Below are positions 52,781 to 63,059 of a stretch of DNA of 64,000 nucleotides, piece by piece; position 1 is the first letter of the stretch; each line of letters starts with the position of its first letter. The notes below the pieces were generated by a model, which saw nothing but the letters and a program-made list of their open reading frames with translations, ran no database searches and was not told the origin of the DNA. This DNA comes from Streptomyces pluripotens (GTDB lineage: Bacteria > Actinomycetota > Actinomycetes > Streptomycetales > Streptomycetaceae). The stretch lies in assembly GCF_000802245.2 (NCBI RefSeq), contig NZ_CP021080.1, forward strand, positions 2,356,001-2,420,000, read 5' to 3'. A program made the translations under genes and the position numbers.

Positions 52781-53824
52781 TCAGGCACGTACTCGCAGGT
52801 AGTAGAACCGGGTCGTCTGGACCGGGTTCTGGTTGTCATCGCTCACCAGCAGCACCTTCAGGCGACCGGTGCAATCACGGCCCGTGATCGTCATGCCTTC
52901 GATGTTGTCGAGGAGCGGATTCGGCTGCGGCTGTCTGGCGGTGGCGCCCAGGGAGGGGCAGGCCCCGATGTCCGCGAGCAGGGTCTTGCGGATCAGGCGG
53001 ACGCCCGGCTGCCCGGTCAGGTTCTCCACGCCGCGGGTGTCCGTGGCATGGTGCAGGTCGGCCAGGTAGAGGCGGACGGTGTTGCCGACACCCGGGGTGT
53101 AACCGCGTTCCAGGACCAGCAGGCGGCCGTCGGGCGTGGCCTGGACCTCGGGGACACCGAGGCCGGGGTCGGTGCGGTAGGCGTACTGGGCGGCGAGCCG
53201 GAAGTGGCCCCGGTGACGCCGCCAGGTCTGGAAGCGGACGATGCCGGTGCTGTCCCCCGAGATCGCGTACTCCATCGAGGCCAGCAGGGTGTGACCGCCG
53301 GGCAGCAGGGTCAGGCCCTCGAAGGTCTGGTTGGCGGTGGCCCGGCCGGCCGGGGCGACCAGCAGTGAGGACGGCACCGGGAGCCGGTCGAGGATCCTGC
53401 CGTCGCGGGAGTAGCGGCGTACGGACGGCTCGGTCTCGGAGCTGATGAGCCGGGTGCCGTCGCGGTCGATGGCGAGCCCCTCGGAGTCGAGGTCGGCTCC
53501 CTCCTCGTCGGCGAGGTGGACGGCCGCTTTCGGTCGGAGGGTCCGGGCGTCCAGGGTGAACAGGGACGAGCGGTCCTCCAGGGCCGCGAGCGAGCCGTCC
53601 CGGTCCACCGCGAGGGCGGAGAAGTTGCCGACGAAGGTGCCGCGGTAGGTCGTCTTGTCGAGCGCATCGGAGAAGCGGTCGATGGAGACGCTCGGTGAAC
53701 AGGCGTGGGTGGCCCGGTGGCCGACGGCGGCGGCCGGTCTCGCGGCGGCGGGCCCGGCGGCGGTGAGGCAGGCTGCCGCCGCCAGGCCGGCGGTGAGGGT
53801 GGCGAGTACGGTTCTCAGACGCAT
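52781..53824 (-). CDS. Secreted esterase-like phytase-family protein
   Basis: 347 residues. Signal peptide VLATLTAGLAAAACLTAAGP, then a beta-propeller-like domain of the esterase-like activity of phytase family: NFSALAVDRDGSLAALEDRS, GADLDSEGLAIDRDGTRLIS, NQTFEGLTLLPGGHTLLASM, and the C-terminal LLDNIEGMTITGRDCTG. The N-x-E-G-(L/M) blocks typical of the family are present. ATG 53824 was chosen by the signal peptide; the ribosome site is weak. Substrate unknown. Confidence 0.88.
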   Translation of the reverse strand: MRLRTVLATLTAGLAAAACLTAAGPAAARPAAAVGHRATHACSPSVSIDRFSDALDKTTYRGTFVGNFSALAVDRDGSLAALEDRSSLFTLDARTLRPKAAVHLADEEGADLDSEGLAIDRDGTRLISSETEPSVRRYSRDGRILDRLPVPSSLLVAPAGRATANQTFEGLTLLPGGHTLLASMEYAISGDSTGIVRFQTWRRHRGHFRLAAQYAYRTDPGLGVPEVQATPDGRLLVLERGYTPGVGNTVRLYLADLHHATDTRGVENLTGQPGVRLIRKTLLADIGACPSLGATARQPQPNPLLDNIEGMTITGRDCTGRLKVLLVSDDNQNPVQTTRFYYLRVRA

Positions 53825-53886
53825 GGCGATCACCGTAGGACGGTCCGGTGTCCGGCGGGAGACCGCCTGGTGAAGGATGAGCCCCG

Positions 53887-54831
53887 TCAGCCCCGCCCCG
53901 GCTCCTGCGGGCCGTTCGGGGGCGCGGCGACGAACGCCTCGGTTGGCCGGCGCGTCGGGGTGTAGCGGGCGGTGGCCGAGGCCTTCGGCACCAGGTCCTT
54001 GTGGATGGCCTCGGCGACGTTCTGGATGGTGGTGACGCCGTAGTCCATGGTGCTGTTGTCCTGCGTCAGCACGGTGATCATGTAGTCGTGGCCGGCGCCC
54101 TCGAAGGTGCCCAGGCTGTGCACGCGCCAGCCGTGCGTGGCACGGCGCAACCAGCCGTTCTTGACGTGCACGGAGACGAAGGACGGCGCCCCGGCGGGCG
54201 TCCCCCAGCGCTGGGAGGAGACGACCTGGCCCATCAACTTGAGCATGTACGCACGTGAGTTGTCGCTCAGCACGTGGTTCCTTGCGGTGATGAGCTTGAG
54301 CAGTCTCTGCTCGTCGGTGACGTTCTCGCGGGTCAGGCCCCAGTAGCCGCCGGCGCCCGGCATGGTCTTCGTCATGCCCGCGGCTGCCAAGAAACCCTTG
54401 ATCTTCTTCAGGCCCAGTTGCTTCCACAATCTGCTGGTCGCGCTGTTGTCCGACCTGGTGATCATGGCCTTGGTGAGCGAGACCTCGGTACCGGTCAGGT
54501 ACCGGTTGTGCTTCTTCGCGTCCCACAGCAGCGTGGCGAGCACGGTGACCTTGACGGTGCTGGCCGAATCGTAGGCGCCGGTGGCACGCAGGGTGCAGGT
54601 GGTCCGGGTCGTACGCTCGTACAGCCCGACGGCGACCTCGCCCCTGCGGTGCGCCAGAGCGGCCGTGATGTCCTTCTTCAGTTTGCCGGCCAGGCCCGCC
54701 TTGGCGGACGTGCAGTTGACGGCGGGTTCGCCGGCCGCGGCGGCCGGGGCCGCGGCCGTGACCGGCATGAGCAGTGCGGCCCCGAGGGCGGCGGCGAGCA
54801 CTCCGGTGCGTCTGGAAGTCCCGGGATTCAT
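53887..54831 (-). CDS. Secreted class A beta-lactamase-like serine hydrolase
   Basis: 314 residues. Signal peptide TGVLAAALGAALLMPVTAAA. The penicillin-recognising fold is shown by the S-x-x-K motif SASTVKVTVLATLLWD, the SDN motif in MITRSDNSATSRLWKQLG and a KTG-like VKNGWLRRATHGWRVHSLG, where Asn replaces Thr. Streptomyces proteins of this type are usually cell-wall enzymes or regulators rather than resistance enzymes. Ends with a Pro/Arg-rich tail. Confidence 0.85.
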   Translation of the reverse strand: MNPGTSRRTGVLAAALGAALLMPVTAAAPAAAAGEPAVNCTSAKAGLAGKLKKDITAALAHRRGEVAVGLYERTTRTTCTLRATGAYDSASTVKVTVLATLLWDAKKHNRYLTGTEVSLTKAMITRSDNSATSRLWKQLGLKKIKGFLAAAGMTKTMPGAGGYWGLTRENVTDEQRLLKLITARNHVLSDNSRAYMLKLMGQVVSSQRWGTPAGAPSFVSVHVKNGWLRRATHGWRVHSLGTFEGAGHDYMITVLTQDNSTMDYGVTTIQNVAEAIHKDLVPKASATARYTPTRRPTEAFVAAPPNGPQEPGRG

Positions 54832-55291
54832 AACCCGGTTGACTCACGGAGGCGATGGGGGGTTGCACATGCGTTCGCAGTGAAGATGTTCGAGAGAGGC
54901 ACGTCGATGGATACCACCGCCACACCCCAGCGGACCGCAGCGACGAGGGCCTTCCCGGCACCCACGACCCACACCCGCTCCCAGGGCGGGGCGCCCCGGA
55001 ACGGTGAACTCAGGGGCGGAGACGGACGGATGGCGGGTCGCCGCGCCGGTTCGCCTGACCGCCTTGCGGGAGGAGCGTCGGCGACCCACCCGGCCGTAAC
55101 CGATCACAACATCAAGGACTGAGGCTGTAGTACACGGCCCCGAAACGCCCCCAGGGAAACGGGCCGCACTCCCCGCACGCTTCAGAGTGCAACTGGTTCC
55201 CAAAGCAGGCCGTGATCTCTGCAATCACCGTCCGCTTACCACTCGGCGCCCAACACCCGGTGTGGAATGGCTGGGACTTCGGATTCCCCGG
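54832..55291. other. Intergenic region with one doubtful small frame
   Basis: 460 bp. On the plus strand a 71-codon frame runs from ATG 54907 to 55122 with gagagg 7 nt before it (starting MDTTATPQRTAATRAFPAPT). Its codon bias is weak and it has no recognisable domain, so I do not call it a gene. The remaining sequence up to 55291 shows no clear terminator or promoter. Confidence 0.35.
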
Positions 55292-55927
55292 TCAAGAGCA
55301 AGAAGCGCTTTCAGATGCATTCATGGATCGAGAGCGGGCGATAATGGAACCGGCTCCGGTGGGTGCTGTGAAAACAGCATTGGTGATGATGAAATCCCGG
55401 TGACCATTCAGGTGAGTATGTTTGGCGAAATGCACGTGAATGTTCCCCGTGGCCGTGCCCATCTCGGCGGCACGGGCCAGCCAAGCCACGCTGCACCCCG
55501 GAACCGGCAGGCTGTCGGTCTCCGAGACGGTGCTCGACTTGCCCCAGGTTCGGCTGTAAGTGGTGTTCACGCCCACTTCCGCCGCTCCCCAGATAGTGGC
55601 CTTGGCGGACGAGCTCACCTCAAGCGTGTCGGAGGTCTCCACAGTGTCCGACCAGGTCAGGCTGTGAGTCTCAGTCTGCGATGTGTAATTGTAGACACTG
55701 TCTCCGACAGGGTGCTCCGACCCTGAAAAGGTCTGATAGCTCTGAGCGTCATAGGTCATACTGCAGACCGCCTGAGAACCCGCACAAACCTCAAGAACGG
55801 TTCTCCCTTTGTCGCTGTCAGCCGCGTAAGTGGTCCATCCGGTCGACGCCATGGCCGGCGAGGCAGTCGCCAGCATTATGCCGGCAAGAACACCTGAACA
55901 GGCAATGGCCATCCGACGTATCGACAC
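55292..55927 (-). CDS. Secreted beta-rich protein resembling aerolysin/ETX-MTX2 pore formers
   Basis: 211 residues from GTG 55927 (aggagg 4 nt upstream). Signal peptide MAIACSGVLAGIMLATASPA. The middle has long alternating Ser/Thr strands, TSQTETHSLTWSDTVETSDT then LEVSSSAKATIWGAAEVGVN and TYSRTWGKSSTVSETDSLPV, the amphipathic pattern of aerolysin-type insertion hairpins and beta-sandwiches. Two Cys pairs may form disulfides. GC content is lower than in neighbouring genes, hinting at transfer. The fold is inferred from pattern only. Confidence 0.65.
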   Translation of the reverse strand: MSIRRMAIACSGVLAGIMLATASPAMASTGWTTYAADSDKGRTVLEVCAGSQAVCSMTYDAQSYQTFSGSEHPVGDSVYNYTSQTETHSLTWSDTVETSDTLEVSSSAKATIWGAAEVGVNTTYSRTWGKSSTVSETDSLPVPGCSVAWLARAAEMGTATGNIHVHFAKHTHLNGHRDFIITNAVFTAPTGAGSIIARSRSMNASESASCS

Positions 55928-56132
55928 ATTTCCTCCTTGAAAGAGAACGCAGACGGGAAGGCGCCGGCCTTTCTTTACCCAGAACAGCCATGCGCCTCAG
56001 CCCCGGGAACGTCCGCCCACGCCTCGCGGAGATCTGCCGGTCATCCCGGTGACTCCGCCGGCAAGGCGGGTCCGTGGCACAGAGACCATGCTGAACTCCG
56101 CTCAAGAACACCACGAGTGCTAGAACTTGCAG

Positions 56133-57134
56133 ATGACACAAGGATCCTCGCACGGTGACCACCCAACCTTGCACAAGGTGGTGGTGATCGTGGACGAGAA
56201 CACCAACCCCTTCGAACTCGGCTGCGCCACCGAGCTCTTCGGTCTGCCCCGCCCCGAACTCAGCTGTGAACTCTACGAGTTCAAGCTCTGCTCACCCGAC
56301 GCCCACACCCCGATGCGGGACGCCTTCTTCGCCCTCACCTCGGTCGCCGGCATGGAAGCGGCCGACACCGCGGACACCCTGATCATCCCCAGCCGCCCCG
56401 ACTTCGATGTTCCCCGCCGTCCGGCCGTGCTCGACGCCATCCGAAGAGCCCACGCCCGCGGCGCACGCCTGGTCTCCTTCTGCAGCGGCTCCTTCGCCCT
56501 GGCCGAAGCCGGCGTCCTCCACCAGCGCCGTGCCACCACACACTGGCAGTGCGCGGACACCATGCGGATCCGCTACCCGTCCATACGTCTTGAACCCGAC
56601 GTACTGTTCGTCAACGACGGCCACATCTACACCTCCGCCGGCAGCGCCGCCGCACTCGACCTCGGCCTGCACATCATCCGGCACGACCACGGAGCCGAAA
56701 TCGCCAACGCGGTGAGTCGACGCCTGGTCTTCGCCGCCCACCGTGACGGCGGACAAAGGCAGTTCATCGAACGCCCCGAACCCCCACCCAGCACATCCCT
56801 GACCCCACTCCTGACCTGGGCGCGGCAAAGACTCCAGACACCGCTGACCGTCGCCGACCTCGCAGCCCGGGCAGCCATGAGCCCCGCCACCCTCCACCGC
56901 CGCTTCCGCACCGAACTCGACACCACACCCCTGGCCTGGCTCACCACCGAGCGGGTCGCCCTCGCACGCCGCCTCCTCGAACACGGCGAAATGCGCATCG
57001 ACACCATCGCCCAACGCAGCGGACTCGGCACCGCCGCCAACCTCCGCACGCTTCTGCGACGCGAAACCGGGCTCACCCCCACCGCATACCGGCGGCAATT
57101 CACCGTGCGGACACACCTGCATGCTGATCTTTGA
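56133..57134 (+). CDS. GlxA-type AraC regulator with DJ-1/PfpI domain
   Basis: 333 residues. N-terminal DJ-1/PfpI-like domain (HKVVVIVDENTNPFELGCAT; RLVSFCSGSFALAEAGVL with the conserved Cys) and a C-terminal AraC double HTH (LTVADLAARAAMSPATLHRR; IDTIAQRSGLGTAANLRTLL). This is the GlxA/FtrA architecture of Streptomyces regulators. ATG 56133 is preferred; a TTG two codons earlier is possible. No ribosome site is seen, so the transcript may be leaderless. Target genes unknown. Confidence 0.92.
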   Translation: MTQGSSHGDHPTLHKVVVIVDENTNPFELGCATELFGLPRPELSCELYEFKLCSPDAHTPMRDAFFALTSVAGMEAADTADTLIIPSRPDFDVPRRPAVLDAIRRAHARGARLVSFCSGSFALAEAGVLHQRRATTHWQCADTMRIRYPSIRLEPDVLFVNDGHIYTSAGSAAALDLGLHIIRHDHGAEIANAVSRRLVFAAHRDGGQRQFIERPEPPPSTSLTPLLTWARQRLQTPLTVADLAARAAMSPATLHRRFRTELDTTPLAWLTTERVALARRLLEHGEMRIDTIAQRSGLGTAANLRTLLRRETGLTPTAYRRQFTVRTHLHADL

Positions 57135-57235
57135 GAACATGGCCGACGAGCCCGCCCTATGCGCTCACCACGTGCGCAGGAAGTCGCTGCTCCAGCCGGA
57201 CCCTGGTGTGTGGCCCGGGGCGACACCGGGCGGGA

Positions 57236-58924
57236 TCACCCCGTGAGATGTGTCGGCGCGAACATCCGCAGCACCGCCGGAAGTACGACGACCGACGGAC
57301 CCGGCGAGGCCAGCGCCTCGGCCAGGTCGGATTCCAGGGCCTGTGGAGTCGTACGGACGCCGGGCACCCCGAAGGACTCGGCGAGGGCCACGTAGTCCGG
57401 GCGGGTCAGATCGGTGCCCGTCGCCTGGCCGTAGGCGTCCGTCATGTACTCGCGAAGGATGCCGTAGCCACCGTCGTCGACGATCAGCCAGGTGACCGGA
57501 AGGTCGTACTGCCGGGCCGTGGCCAGCTCGGCGATCGAGTAGAGCGCCCCGCCATCGCCCGACACCGCCAACACGGGACGGGCCGGGTCCGCCACCGCCG
57601 CGCCCAGCGCCGCCGGGAAACCGTAGCCGAGGCCACCGGCGCCCTGGGCGGAGTGCATGGTGTTGGCACCTCGGGGATCGAAGGCCGACCACGCCCAGTA
57701 GGCGAGGATCGTCATGTCCCAGAAGGACGGGGAGTCCGCGGGCAGCGCCCTGCGGACCGACGCCAGTACTTCTTGTTCCAGGGCGAGTTCCTGGGCCGCG
57801 ATGCGTGCCGTCACCTTCGCGAGGAGTTCTCGCACCCGCTCGGGGGCCGATGGGTCCGTCCGCTCCTGCACGGTCTCCAGCAGGGCCTGGAGGGCGAGCC
57901 GGGCGTCCCCGTGGATGCCGAGGGCCGGGTGGTTTGACTCCAGTTTGCCGAGGTCGGCCTCGATCTGGATCACTCTGCCGCGCGGCTTGAACGTGTGGTA
58001 GTTCGAGGAGAGTTCACCCAGGCCCGAGCCCACCACCAGCAGGACGTCGGCTTCCTGAAGGAAGTCAGTGGTGTGCCGGTCCTCAAGCCAGGACCGCATC
58101 GACAGCGGGTGTTGCCAGGGGAACGCGCCCTTACCGCCGAACGTGGTCACCACGGGTGCGTCCAGCCTCTCGGCCAGCGCCTTCAGCTTTCCCGACGCAT
58201 CCGCGCGTATGACTCCCCCGCCGGCGATGATCGCCGGACGGGCGGCATGCGACAGCAGATGGGCCGCCACCGCCGTCAGTTCGGGACGCGGGACCAGGTC
58301 CTCCGGTGTCACGTCCGGTGCCGTCACCACCGGCAGCGCGGCCGGAGCGAGCAGCACGTCCTGCGGGATCTCCACCCACACCGGACCGTGCGGGGCGGTG
58401 AGCGCCGACCTCCATGCCGCCGCGATGGCAGAAGGGATCTGGGACTGGGCGCGGACGGTGTGGACGGACTTCACCACGCCCCGGAAGGAGGCTGCCTGGT
58501 CGGGGAGTTCGTGGAGGTAGCCGCGGCGGCCACCGCCCAGGCCCGCCGTCGGGATCTGACTGCTGATCGCCAGGACCGGCGCGGAGGCGGCTGCCGCCTC
58601 CTGCAGCGCCGCGAGCGACGTCAGCGCGCCCGGGCCGGTCGAGAGCAGCAGTGGGGCCGCCTCACCGGTGATCCGGCCGTACGCGTCCGCCGCGAAGCAG
58701 GCATTGTTCTCCACCCGCAGGCCGACGTAGCGCAGCGGGGAACGCCGCAGGGCGTCGAACATGCCGAGGGCGTGCTGGCCGGGCAGGCCGAAGACCGTGG
58801 TCGCGCCGAGCCCGGCCAGCGTTTCCACGACCAGGTCTCCGCCGCTGCGCCCCGACGGAGGGGTCAGTGCCGCGGTGATCTGCGCCGGTGTCGGGCGGAG
58901 GACCTGGTCGTGGTCGTGGGTCAC
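57236..58924 (-). CDS. Thiamine-diphosphate-dependent enzyme (acetolactate-synthase-like)
   Basis: 562 residues with the three-domain ThDP decarboxylase/synthase plan: N-terminal [20 protein letters not shown] and the catalytic Glu in [18 protein letters not shown], a central domain, and the C-terminal ThDP-Mg site [19 protein letters not shown] with ...VDDGGYG. It is coupled to the agmatinase gene (ATGA overlap), so its substrate is probably a compound linked to guanidino- or amino-acid breakdown; the exact reaction is unknown. It is not the biosynthetic IlvB by context. Confidence 0.85.
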   Translation of the reverse strand: MTHDHDQVLRPTPAQITAALTPPSGRSGGDLVVETLAGLGATTVFGLPGQHALGMFDALRRSPLRYVGLRVENNACFAADAYGRITGEAAPLLLSTGPGALTSLAALQEAAAASAPVLAISSQIPTAGLGGGRRGYLHELPDQAASFRGVVKSVHTVRAQSQIPSAIAAAWRSALTAPHGPVWVEIPQDVLLAPAALPVVTAPDVTPEDLVPRPELTAVAAHLLSHAARPAIIAGGGVIRADASGKLKALAERLDAPVVTTFGGKGAFPWQHPLSMRSWLEDRHTTDFLQEADVLLVVGSGLGELSSNYHTFKPRGRVIQIEADLGKLESNHPALGIHGDARLALQALLETVQERTDPSAPERVRELLAKVTARIAAQELALEQEVLASVRRALPADSPSFWDMTILAYWAWSAFDPRGANTMHSAQGAGGLGYGFPAALGAAVADPARPVLAVSGDGGALYSIAELATARQYDLPVTWLIVDDGGYGILREYMTDAYGQATGTDLTRPDYVALAESFGVPGVRTTPQALESDLAEALASPGPSVVVLPAVLRMFAPTHLTG

Positions 58925-59901
58925 TTCGCTTCCGCGCCCTTCCGGGCCGCCGCGATCTGGCGACTCATGATGGTGGTGAGTTCGTAGGCCGTGTGGGAGG
59001 CCGCGACCGAGGTGATCTCGGCGTGGTCGTACGCCGGGGCCACCTCCACGACGTCCGCCGACACCAGGTTGCAGGACGCCAGACCGCGCAGGATCTCCAG
59101 CAGCTCGCGGGAGGTCATGCCGCCCGCCTCCGGCGTGCCGGTGCCAGGCGCGTGGGCGGGGTCGAGGCAGTCGATGTCGATGGAGATGTAGAGCGGGCGG
59201 TCACCGATCCGCTGGCGCAGCTGGTCGGCGACCTCGTCGGCACCACGGCGGTAGATGTCGGCCGAGGTGACGATGCCGAAGCCCATCTTCTCGTCGTCGG
59301 TGAGGTCCTGCTTGCCGTACAGCGGGCCACGGGTACCCACGTGGGAGAGCGCCTCGGTGTCGAGGATGCCCTCCTCCACGGCCCGGCGGAAGGGGGTGCC
59401 GTGGGTGTACTCGGCGCCGAAGTAGGTGTCCCAGGTGTCGAGGTGGGCATCGAAGTGGAGCAGGGCCACCGGGCCGTGCTTCTTCGCGACCGAGCGCAGC
59501 AGGGGGAGCGCGATCGTGTGGTCGCCGCCCAGGGTCATCAGGCGGGCTCCCGTGCCGAGCAGCTCGTCCGCTGCGGCCTCGACGGTCTCGACGGCCTCGT
59601 TGATGTTGAACGGGTTCACCGCGATGTCACCGCCGTCCGCGACCTGGGCGAGGGCGAAGGGGGAGGCGTCCTGCGCGGGGTTGTAGGGGCGCAGCAGCCG
59701 GGACGCCTCGCGGATGGCGTTGCCACCGAAGCGGGCACCGGGCCGGTACGACACACCGGAGTCGAACGGCACGCCCACCACGGCGACGTCGGCGGTGCCC
59801 ACCTCGTCCAGGCGGGGCAGCCGGGCGAACGTGGCGGGGCCGGCGTACCTCGGGATGCGGGAGGAGTCGACGGGGCCGCGGGGCGTCTCGTTGCTACTCA
59901 C
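58921..59901 (-). CDS. speB: Agmatinase / guanidinobutyrase family ureohydrolase
   Basis: 326 residues from GTG 59901. Hydrolyses a guanidino compound to urea and an amine. Manganese-site motifs are complete: [31 protein letters not shown] and [19 protein letters not shown]. Whether agmatine or guanidinobutyrate is the substrate cannot be told from these motifs. Its stop overlaps the ThDP enzyme start; a PucR-type regulator is divergent upstream (60131), which suggests induction by a nitrogen compound. Confidence 0.93.
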   Translation of the reverse strand: MSSNETPRGPVDSSRIPRYAGPATFARLPRLDEVGTADVAVVGVPFDSGVSYRPGARFGGNAIREASRLLRPYNPAQDASPFALAQVADGGDIAVNPFNINEAVETVEAAADELLGTGARLMTLGGDHTIALPLLRSVAKKHGPVALLHFDAHLDTWDTYFGAEYTHGTPFRRAVEEGILDTEALSHVGTRGPLYGKQDLTDDEKMGFGIVTSADIYRRGADEVADQLRQRIGDRPLYISIDIDCLDPAHAPGTGTPEAGGMTSRELLEILRGLASCNLVSADVVEVAPAYDHAEITSVAASHTAYELTTIMSRQIAAARKGAEAK

Positions 59902-60130
59902 GGTGAAATGCCTTCTTTCCTCTACTTCATCGCACGCATGTCGCTTTTCATGTGACTTTACCGGCGGACCCGGACCACTTCGGACGTGAGTTCGGGGGCT
60001 GCCCGGCGGGGACCGACGGTGTGGCACACGGAGGCGTCCACCAGAGCCGCGAGACCAGGTGCCGAGTCGACAGTAGGTGGCCGGAGAGCGGCTGCGAAGT
60101 GTACGTTTCATCCAGGATGAGTGGGGATAA

Positions 60131-61792
60131 ATGGAGGGAACGCACATCATGCCGGAGCGCAGCGCCCCAGTGGCCCCACAGACCTCACCAGTCCCGCAGA
60201 CAGCACCAGGCCCGCAGACCCCACCGACCCCGCCGGTCTCGCTGTCAGACCTGCTGGCCCGGGAAGATCTCGGACTGCGCCACATCGCGGGGCCGTCCGA
60301 TCCCACCGTCGTGATCCACTGGGCGCACGCCTCGGAGATGGCCGACCCGTATCCGTACCTGCTGGGTGGTGAGCTGCTGCTGACCGCCGGGGTGCACATC
60401 CCGGGGGCCTCGGCCCCGACCGGGCCGGCCGGGGCCGACCCGGGTCGACCTGCTCCGGCCCCCGCGGACTACTTCGACGGCTATGTCTCCCGGATCGTGG
60501 CAGCGGGCGGGGCCGCGCTCGGCTTCGGCCTCGCCCCCGTGCACGACACCGTCCCGCGGGCCCTCTCCGCCGCCTGCGACAGGCACGGTCTCCCGCTGCT
60601 GGAGGTCCCGCCGCAGACCACCTTCTCGGGCGTGGCCCGGGCGGTGTGGCAGCTGATGGCACAGGCTCGCCTCGCTGAACTCCGCCGTGTCACCGAGGCG
60701 CAGCAGAGCCTCGCCGTGGCCGCCTCCCGCCCGGACGCCGTCCCCTCGGTGCTGCGCAGGCTGGCCCAGCGGTTGGGCGGGCACGCGGTCCTGTACGGCC
60801 CCGACGGCACCGAGATCGCGGCGGCGGGCCGGGAGCCGACCGAGGAGGCCCGCACGGCGCTGGCGGAGCTGGCGGCAGTGGTACGGCCGCCGGGCCGGGC
60901 CGGGCCGGCCGCGGTCCGGGAGGCGGACGGCAGCACCGTGGCCGGACCGGCCGTCTCGCCGGCCGCGGCCACCACGGCGCCGACGCCCACCTCCGCCACC
61001 GACACCCTCGGCGACACCCACCTCGCCGCCTACGCCCTCGGCGCCGGTGAGGGGTTCGTGCTCGCGGTGGCGTCCGCGCACCGCGAGCCCGGGGACCACA
61101 CCATCGCCTCCGTCGCCGCCGTGCTGCTGTCCCTGCTGACCAGCGGGCACCAGAGCGGAGCCGGGGCAGCCCGATCCTCGGCGCTGGTGCGGCTCCTACT
61201 GGGTTCAACACCGCAAGCAGTGGCGCCGCTGCTCGGGGACGGGCCATGGCGCGTGGTGCACGCCCGGTCGCAGGCCCAGCCGTCCGACGCCGTGGCGGCC
61301 TCCGCACTGGGCGCCGCTCTGGGGACGCCGCTGGTGGACCTGGCGCGTGACGTGATCCGCATGCTGGTGCCCGCCGAACCGGCGCCGGTGGCGCAGCCGG
61401 GCTGGACGCTCGGCGTGAGCGCGGCCGTCGGCCCGGACGAGTGGCCGGCTGCCGACAGCCAGGCGGCACGCGCCCTGGCGCGGGCCCGCGCCACCCGCGC
61501 CCACCTGGCCCACCACGGCACCCGGACAGGCCTGTCGGATCTGGTGCCCCGGACGGATGCGCAGGCGCACGCCCGCGCACTGCTCGCGCCGCTCGCCCAC
61601 CGGCCCGCCCTCGTCGCGACCCTGCGCACCTGGCTGTCCCTGCACGGTAGTTGGGACCGCACGGCGGTGGCACTGGAGGTGCACCGCAACACCGTGCGGC
61701 AGCGGATCGCCCGCTGCGCCACCCTGTTGGACACCGACCTGGACGATCCGGACGTGCGCATGGAGTTGTGGTTCGCGCTACGGCAGGACTGA
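60131..61792 (+). CDS. PucR-family transcriptional regulator
   Basis: 553 residues. N-terminal PucR-like sensory region ([36 protein letters not shown]), a GGDEF-like middle, and the C-terminal [23 protein letters not shown] followed by [20 protein letters not shown] 60131 gives the longest form; ATG 60149, with ggaggg 10 nt before it, is an alternative. PucR proteins control purine and other nitrogen catabolism; being divergent from agmatinase it probably regulates that pair. Confidence 0.9.
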   Translation: MEGTHIMPERSAPVAPQTSPVPQTAPGPQTPPTPPVSLSDLLAREDLGLRHIAGPSDPTVVIHWAHASEMADPYPYLLGGELLLTAGVHIPGASAPTGPAGADPGRPAPAPADYFDGYVSRIVAAGGAALGFGLAPVHDTVPRALSAACDRHGLPLLEVPPQTTFSGVARAVWQLMAQARLAELRRVTEAQQSLAVAASRPDAVPSVLRRLAQRLGGHAVLYGPDGTEIAAAGREPTEEARTALAELAAVVRPPGRAGPAAVREADGSTVAGPAVSPAAATTAPTPTSATDTLGDTHLAAYALGAGEGFVLAVASAHREPGDHTIASVAAVLLSLLTSGHQSGAGAARSSALVRLLLGSTPQAVAPLLGDGPWRVVHARSQAQPSDAVAASALGAALGTPLVDLARDVIRMLVPAEPAPVAQPGWTLGVSAAVGPDEWPAADSQAARALARARATRAHLAHHGTRTGLSDLVPRTDAQAHARALLAPLAHRPALVATLRTWLSLHGSWDRTAVALEVHRNTVRQRIARCATLLDTDLDDPDVRMELWFALRQD

Positions 61793-61861
61793 GCCGGAAG
61801 CCGAGTGAGCCCTGTCCCAGCGGCCGGTACGCCGAGGACGGACCCCGTGTGCTGCCTCACA

Positions 61862-62659
61862 ATGGGAGGCATGCCGATACCCGGGACACCCAGCCGCGCC
61901 CAGCTCATCGACCACTTGGTGAGGACCCGTATCGCGGGGGACGTCGCCACGCCCCGCGAGAACAACCTCTCCCACTACCGTCAGCTCGCCAACGGTGTCC
62001 GCAACTTCTGGCTCGGCTTGGAGCTGGGCGACCGCTGGACGGACGAGCAGGACGTGCTCGCCGTCCTGGCCGAGCGAGTCGGTGTCAGCGACGATCCCGG
62101 GTTCCGGTACGGGCAGGACACCATCGATCCCGAACTGACCGTGGACGCGCTGGAGCGCATGGCGGCACGGCTGCGCAAGGCGGCCGAAGGGCGGCAGCGG
62201 GTCCTGTTCGCGACCGGTCACCCGGGTGGTCTGCTGGACGTGCACCGGGCCACGGCCGCCGCACTGCGCACCGCCGGCTGCGAGATCGTCGTCATCCCCG
62301 ACGGGCTGCAGACGGACGAGGGTTACGTGATGCAGTTCGCGGACGTGGCCGTGCTGGAACACGGGGCAACGCTGTGGCACACCCACTCCGGGGAGCCGAT
62401 GCGGGCCGTTCTGACGGGACTTGTGCACGAGGGGCGTCCGCTGCCGGACCTCGTCGTCGCCGACCACGGCTGGGCCGGGTACGCCGCTCAGCACGGCATC
62501 GACTCCGTCGGCTACGCCGACTGCAACGACCCCGCGCTGTTCCTCGCCGAGGCCGAGGGCACCCTGCAGGTGGCAGTACCGATCGATGACCACGTGGTCA
62601 GTCCCCGCCACTACGACCCCATGACCGCGTATCTGTTGGCGCAGGCCGGTCTGTCCTGA
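61862..62659 (+). CDS. Phosphatase-like protein (conserved Streptomyces family)
   Basis: 265 residues from ATG 61862; a ggagg sequence overlaps the ATG at 61871, too close to serve it, so the earlier start may be leaderless. Blocks: TPRENNLSHYRQLANGVRNF, LFATGHPGGLLDVHRATAAA, VVIPDGLQTDEGYVMQFADV and VVADHGWAGYAAQHGIDSVG. These Streptomyces proteins are usually annotated as phosphatases; no direct proof of activity is visible. Followed by a strong terminator. Confidence 0.75.
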   Translation: MGGMPIPGTPSRAQLIDHLVRTRIAGDVATPRENNLSHYRQLANGVRNFWLGLELGDRWTDEQDVLAVLAERVGVSDDPGFRYGQDTIDPELTVDALERMAARLRKAAEGRQRVLFATGHPGGLLDVHRATAAALRTAGCEIVVIPDGLQTDEGYVMQFADVAVLEHGATLWHTHSGEPMRAVLTGLVHEGRPLPDLVVADHGWAGYAAQHGIDSVGYADCNDPALFLAEAEGTLQVAVPIDDHVVSPRHYDPMTAYLLAQAGLS

Positions 62660-62678
62660 CCGGTCCCGACACAAACGA

Positions 62679-62704
62679 GTGCGGCTCCGCACGCGGAGCC
62701 GCAC
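62679..62704 (+). terminator. Terminator after the phosphatase-like gene
   Basis: Perfect 11-bp stem gtgcggctccg (62679-62689) / cggagccgcac (62694-62704) with loop cacg, 20 bp after the stop codon. Confidence 0.85.
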
Positions 62705-62747
62705 CGGTCCTGGCGTTTACGGTCCGATCAGTCGGACGGCCGGACTG

Positions 62748-63059
62748 CTAACGTCCGCGTCCACCGTGGTCGTGACCGTAGCCGCCGCCACGGTCGTGGC
62801 CGTAGCCGCCGTGGTCGTGACCGTAGTTGTTGTAATGGTCGTGGTGGCGGTTGTGGTGACGCCCGTAGTCGCAGTTGTCGTCGTTCCACCACCGGTTGTG
62901 CCGGTTGTGGTCGTGGCAGTACCTGCTGTAGGAACCATGGTCGTGGTGTGTTGGGGTTGCCGCCGAGGCGGTGCCCGCCGCACCAATAGCGGCTCCGCCG
63001 GCCATCAGCAGACCGGCTGCGGACATCGCGACAAGACGCCTCGTGCGTTGTACTCGCAT
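62748..63059 (-). CDS. Small secreted His/Asp/Gly-rich protein
   Basis: 103 residues from ATG 63059 (ggaaggg 8 nt upstream). Signal peptide RLVAMSAAGLLMAGGAAIGA ending ASA. The mature part is nearly all His, Asp, Gly, Tyr, Arg and Asn: TPTHHDHGSYSRYCHDHNRH, RHHNRHHDHYNNYGHDHGG and a GHDRGGGYGHDHGG tail, with two Cys. The composition points to extracellular metal binding (Zn, Ni or Cu). The repeated tail may vary in length between strains. Confidence 0.75.
   Translation of the reverse strand: MRVQRTRRLVAMSAAGLLMAGGAAIGAAGTASAATPTHHDHGSYSRYCHDHNRHNRWWNDDNCDYGRHHNRHHDHYNNYGHDHGGYGHDRGGGYGHDHGGRGR

Noticed and set aside
48857..53368. A 1503-codon open frame on the plus strand
   Set aside because: It is antisense to the ABC exporter and phytase-like genes. 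Such long mirror frames are usual in high-GC DNA; its product is low-complexity and has no domain.
54907..55122. A 71-codon frame with a ribosome-site-like gagagg
   Set aside because: Weak codon bias, low-complexity product and no partner or domain; kept only as a note in the intergenic entry.
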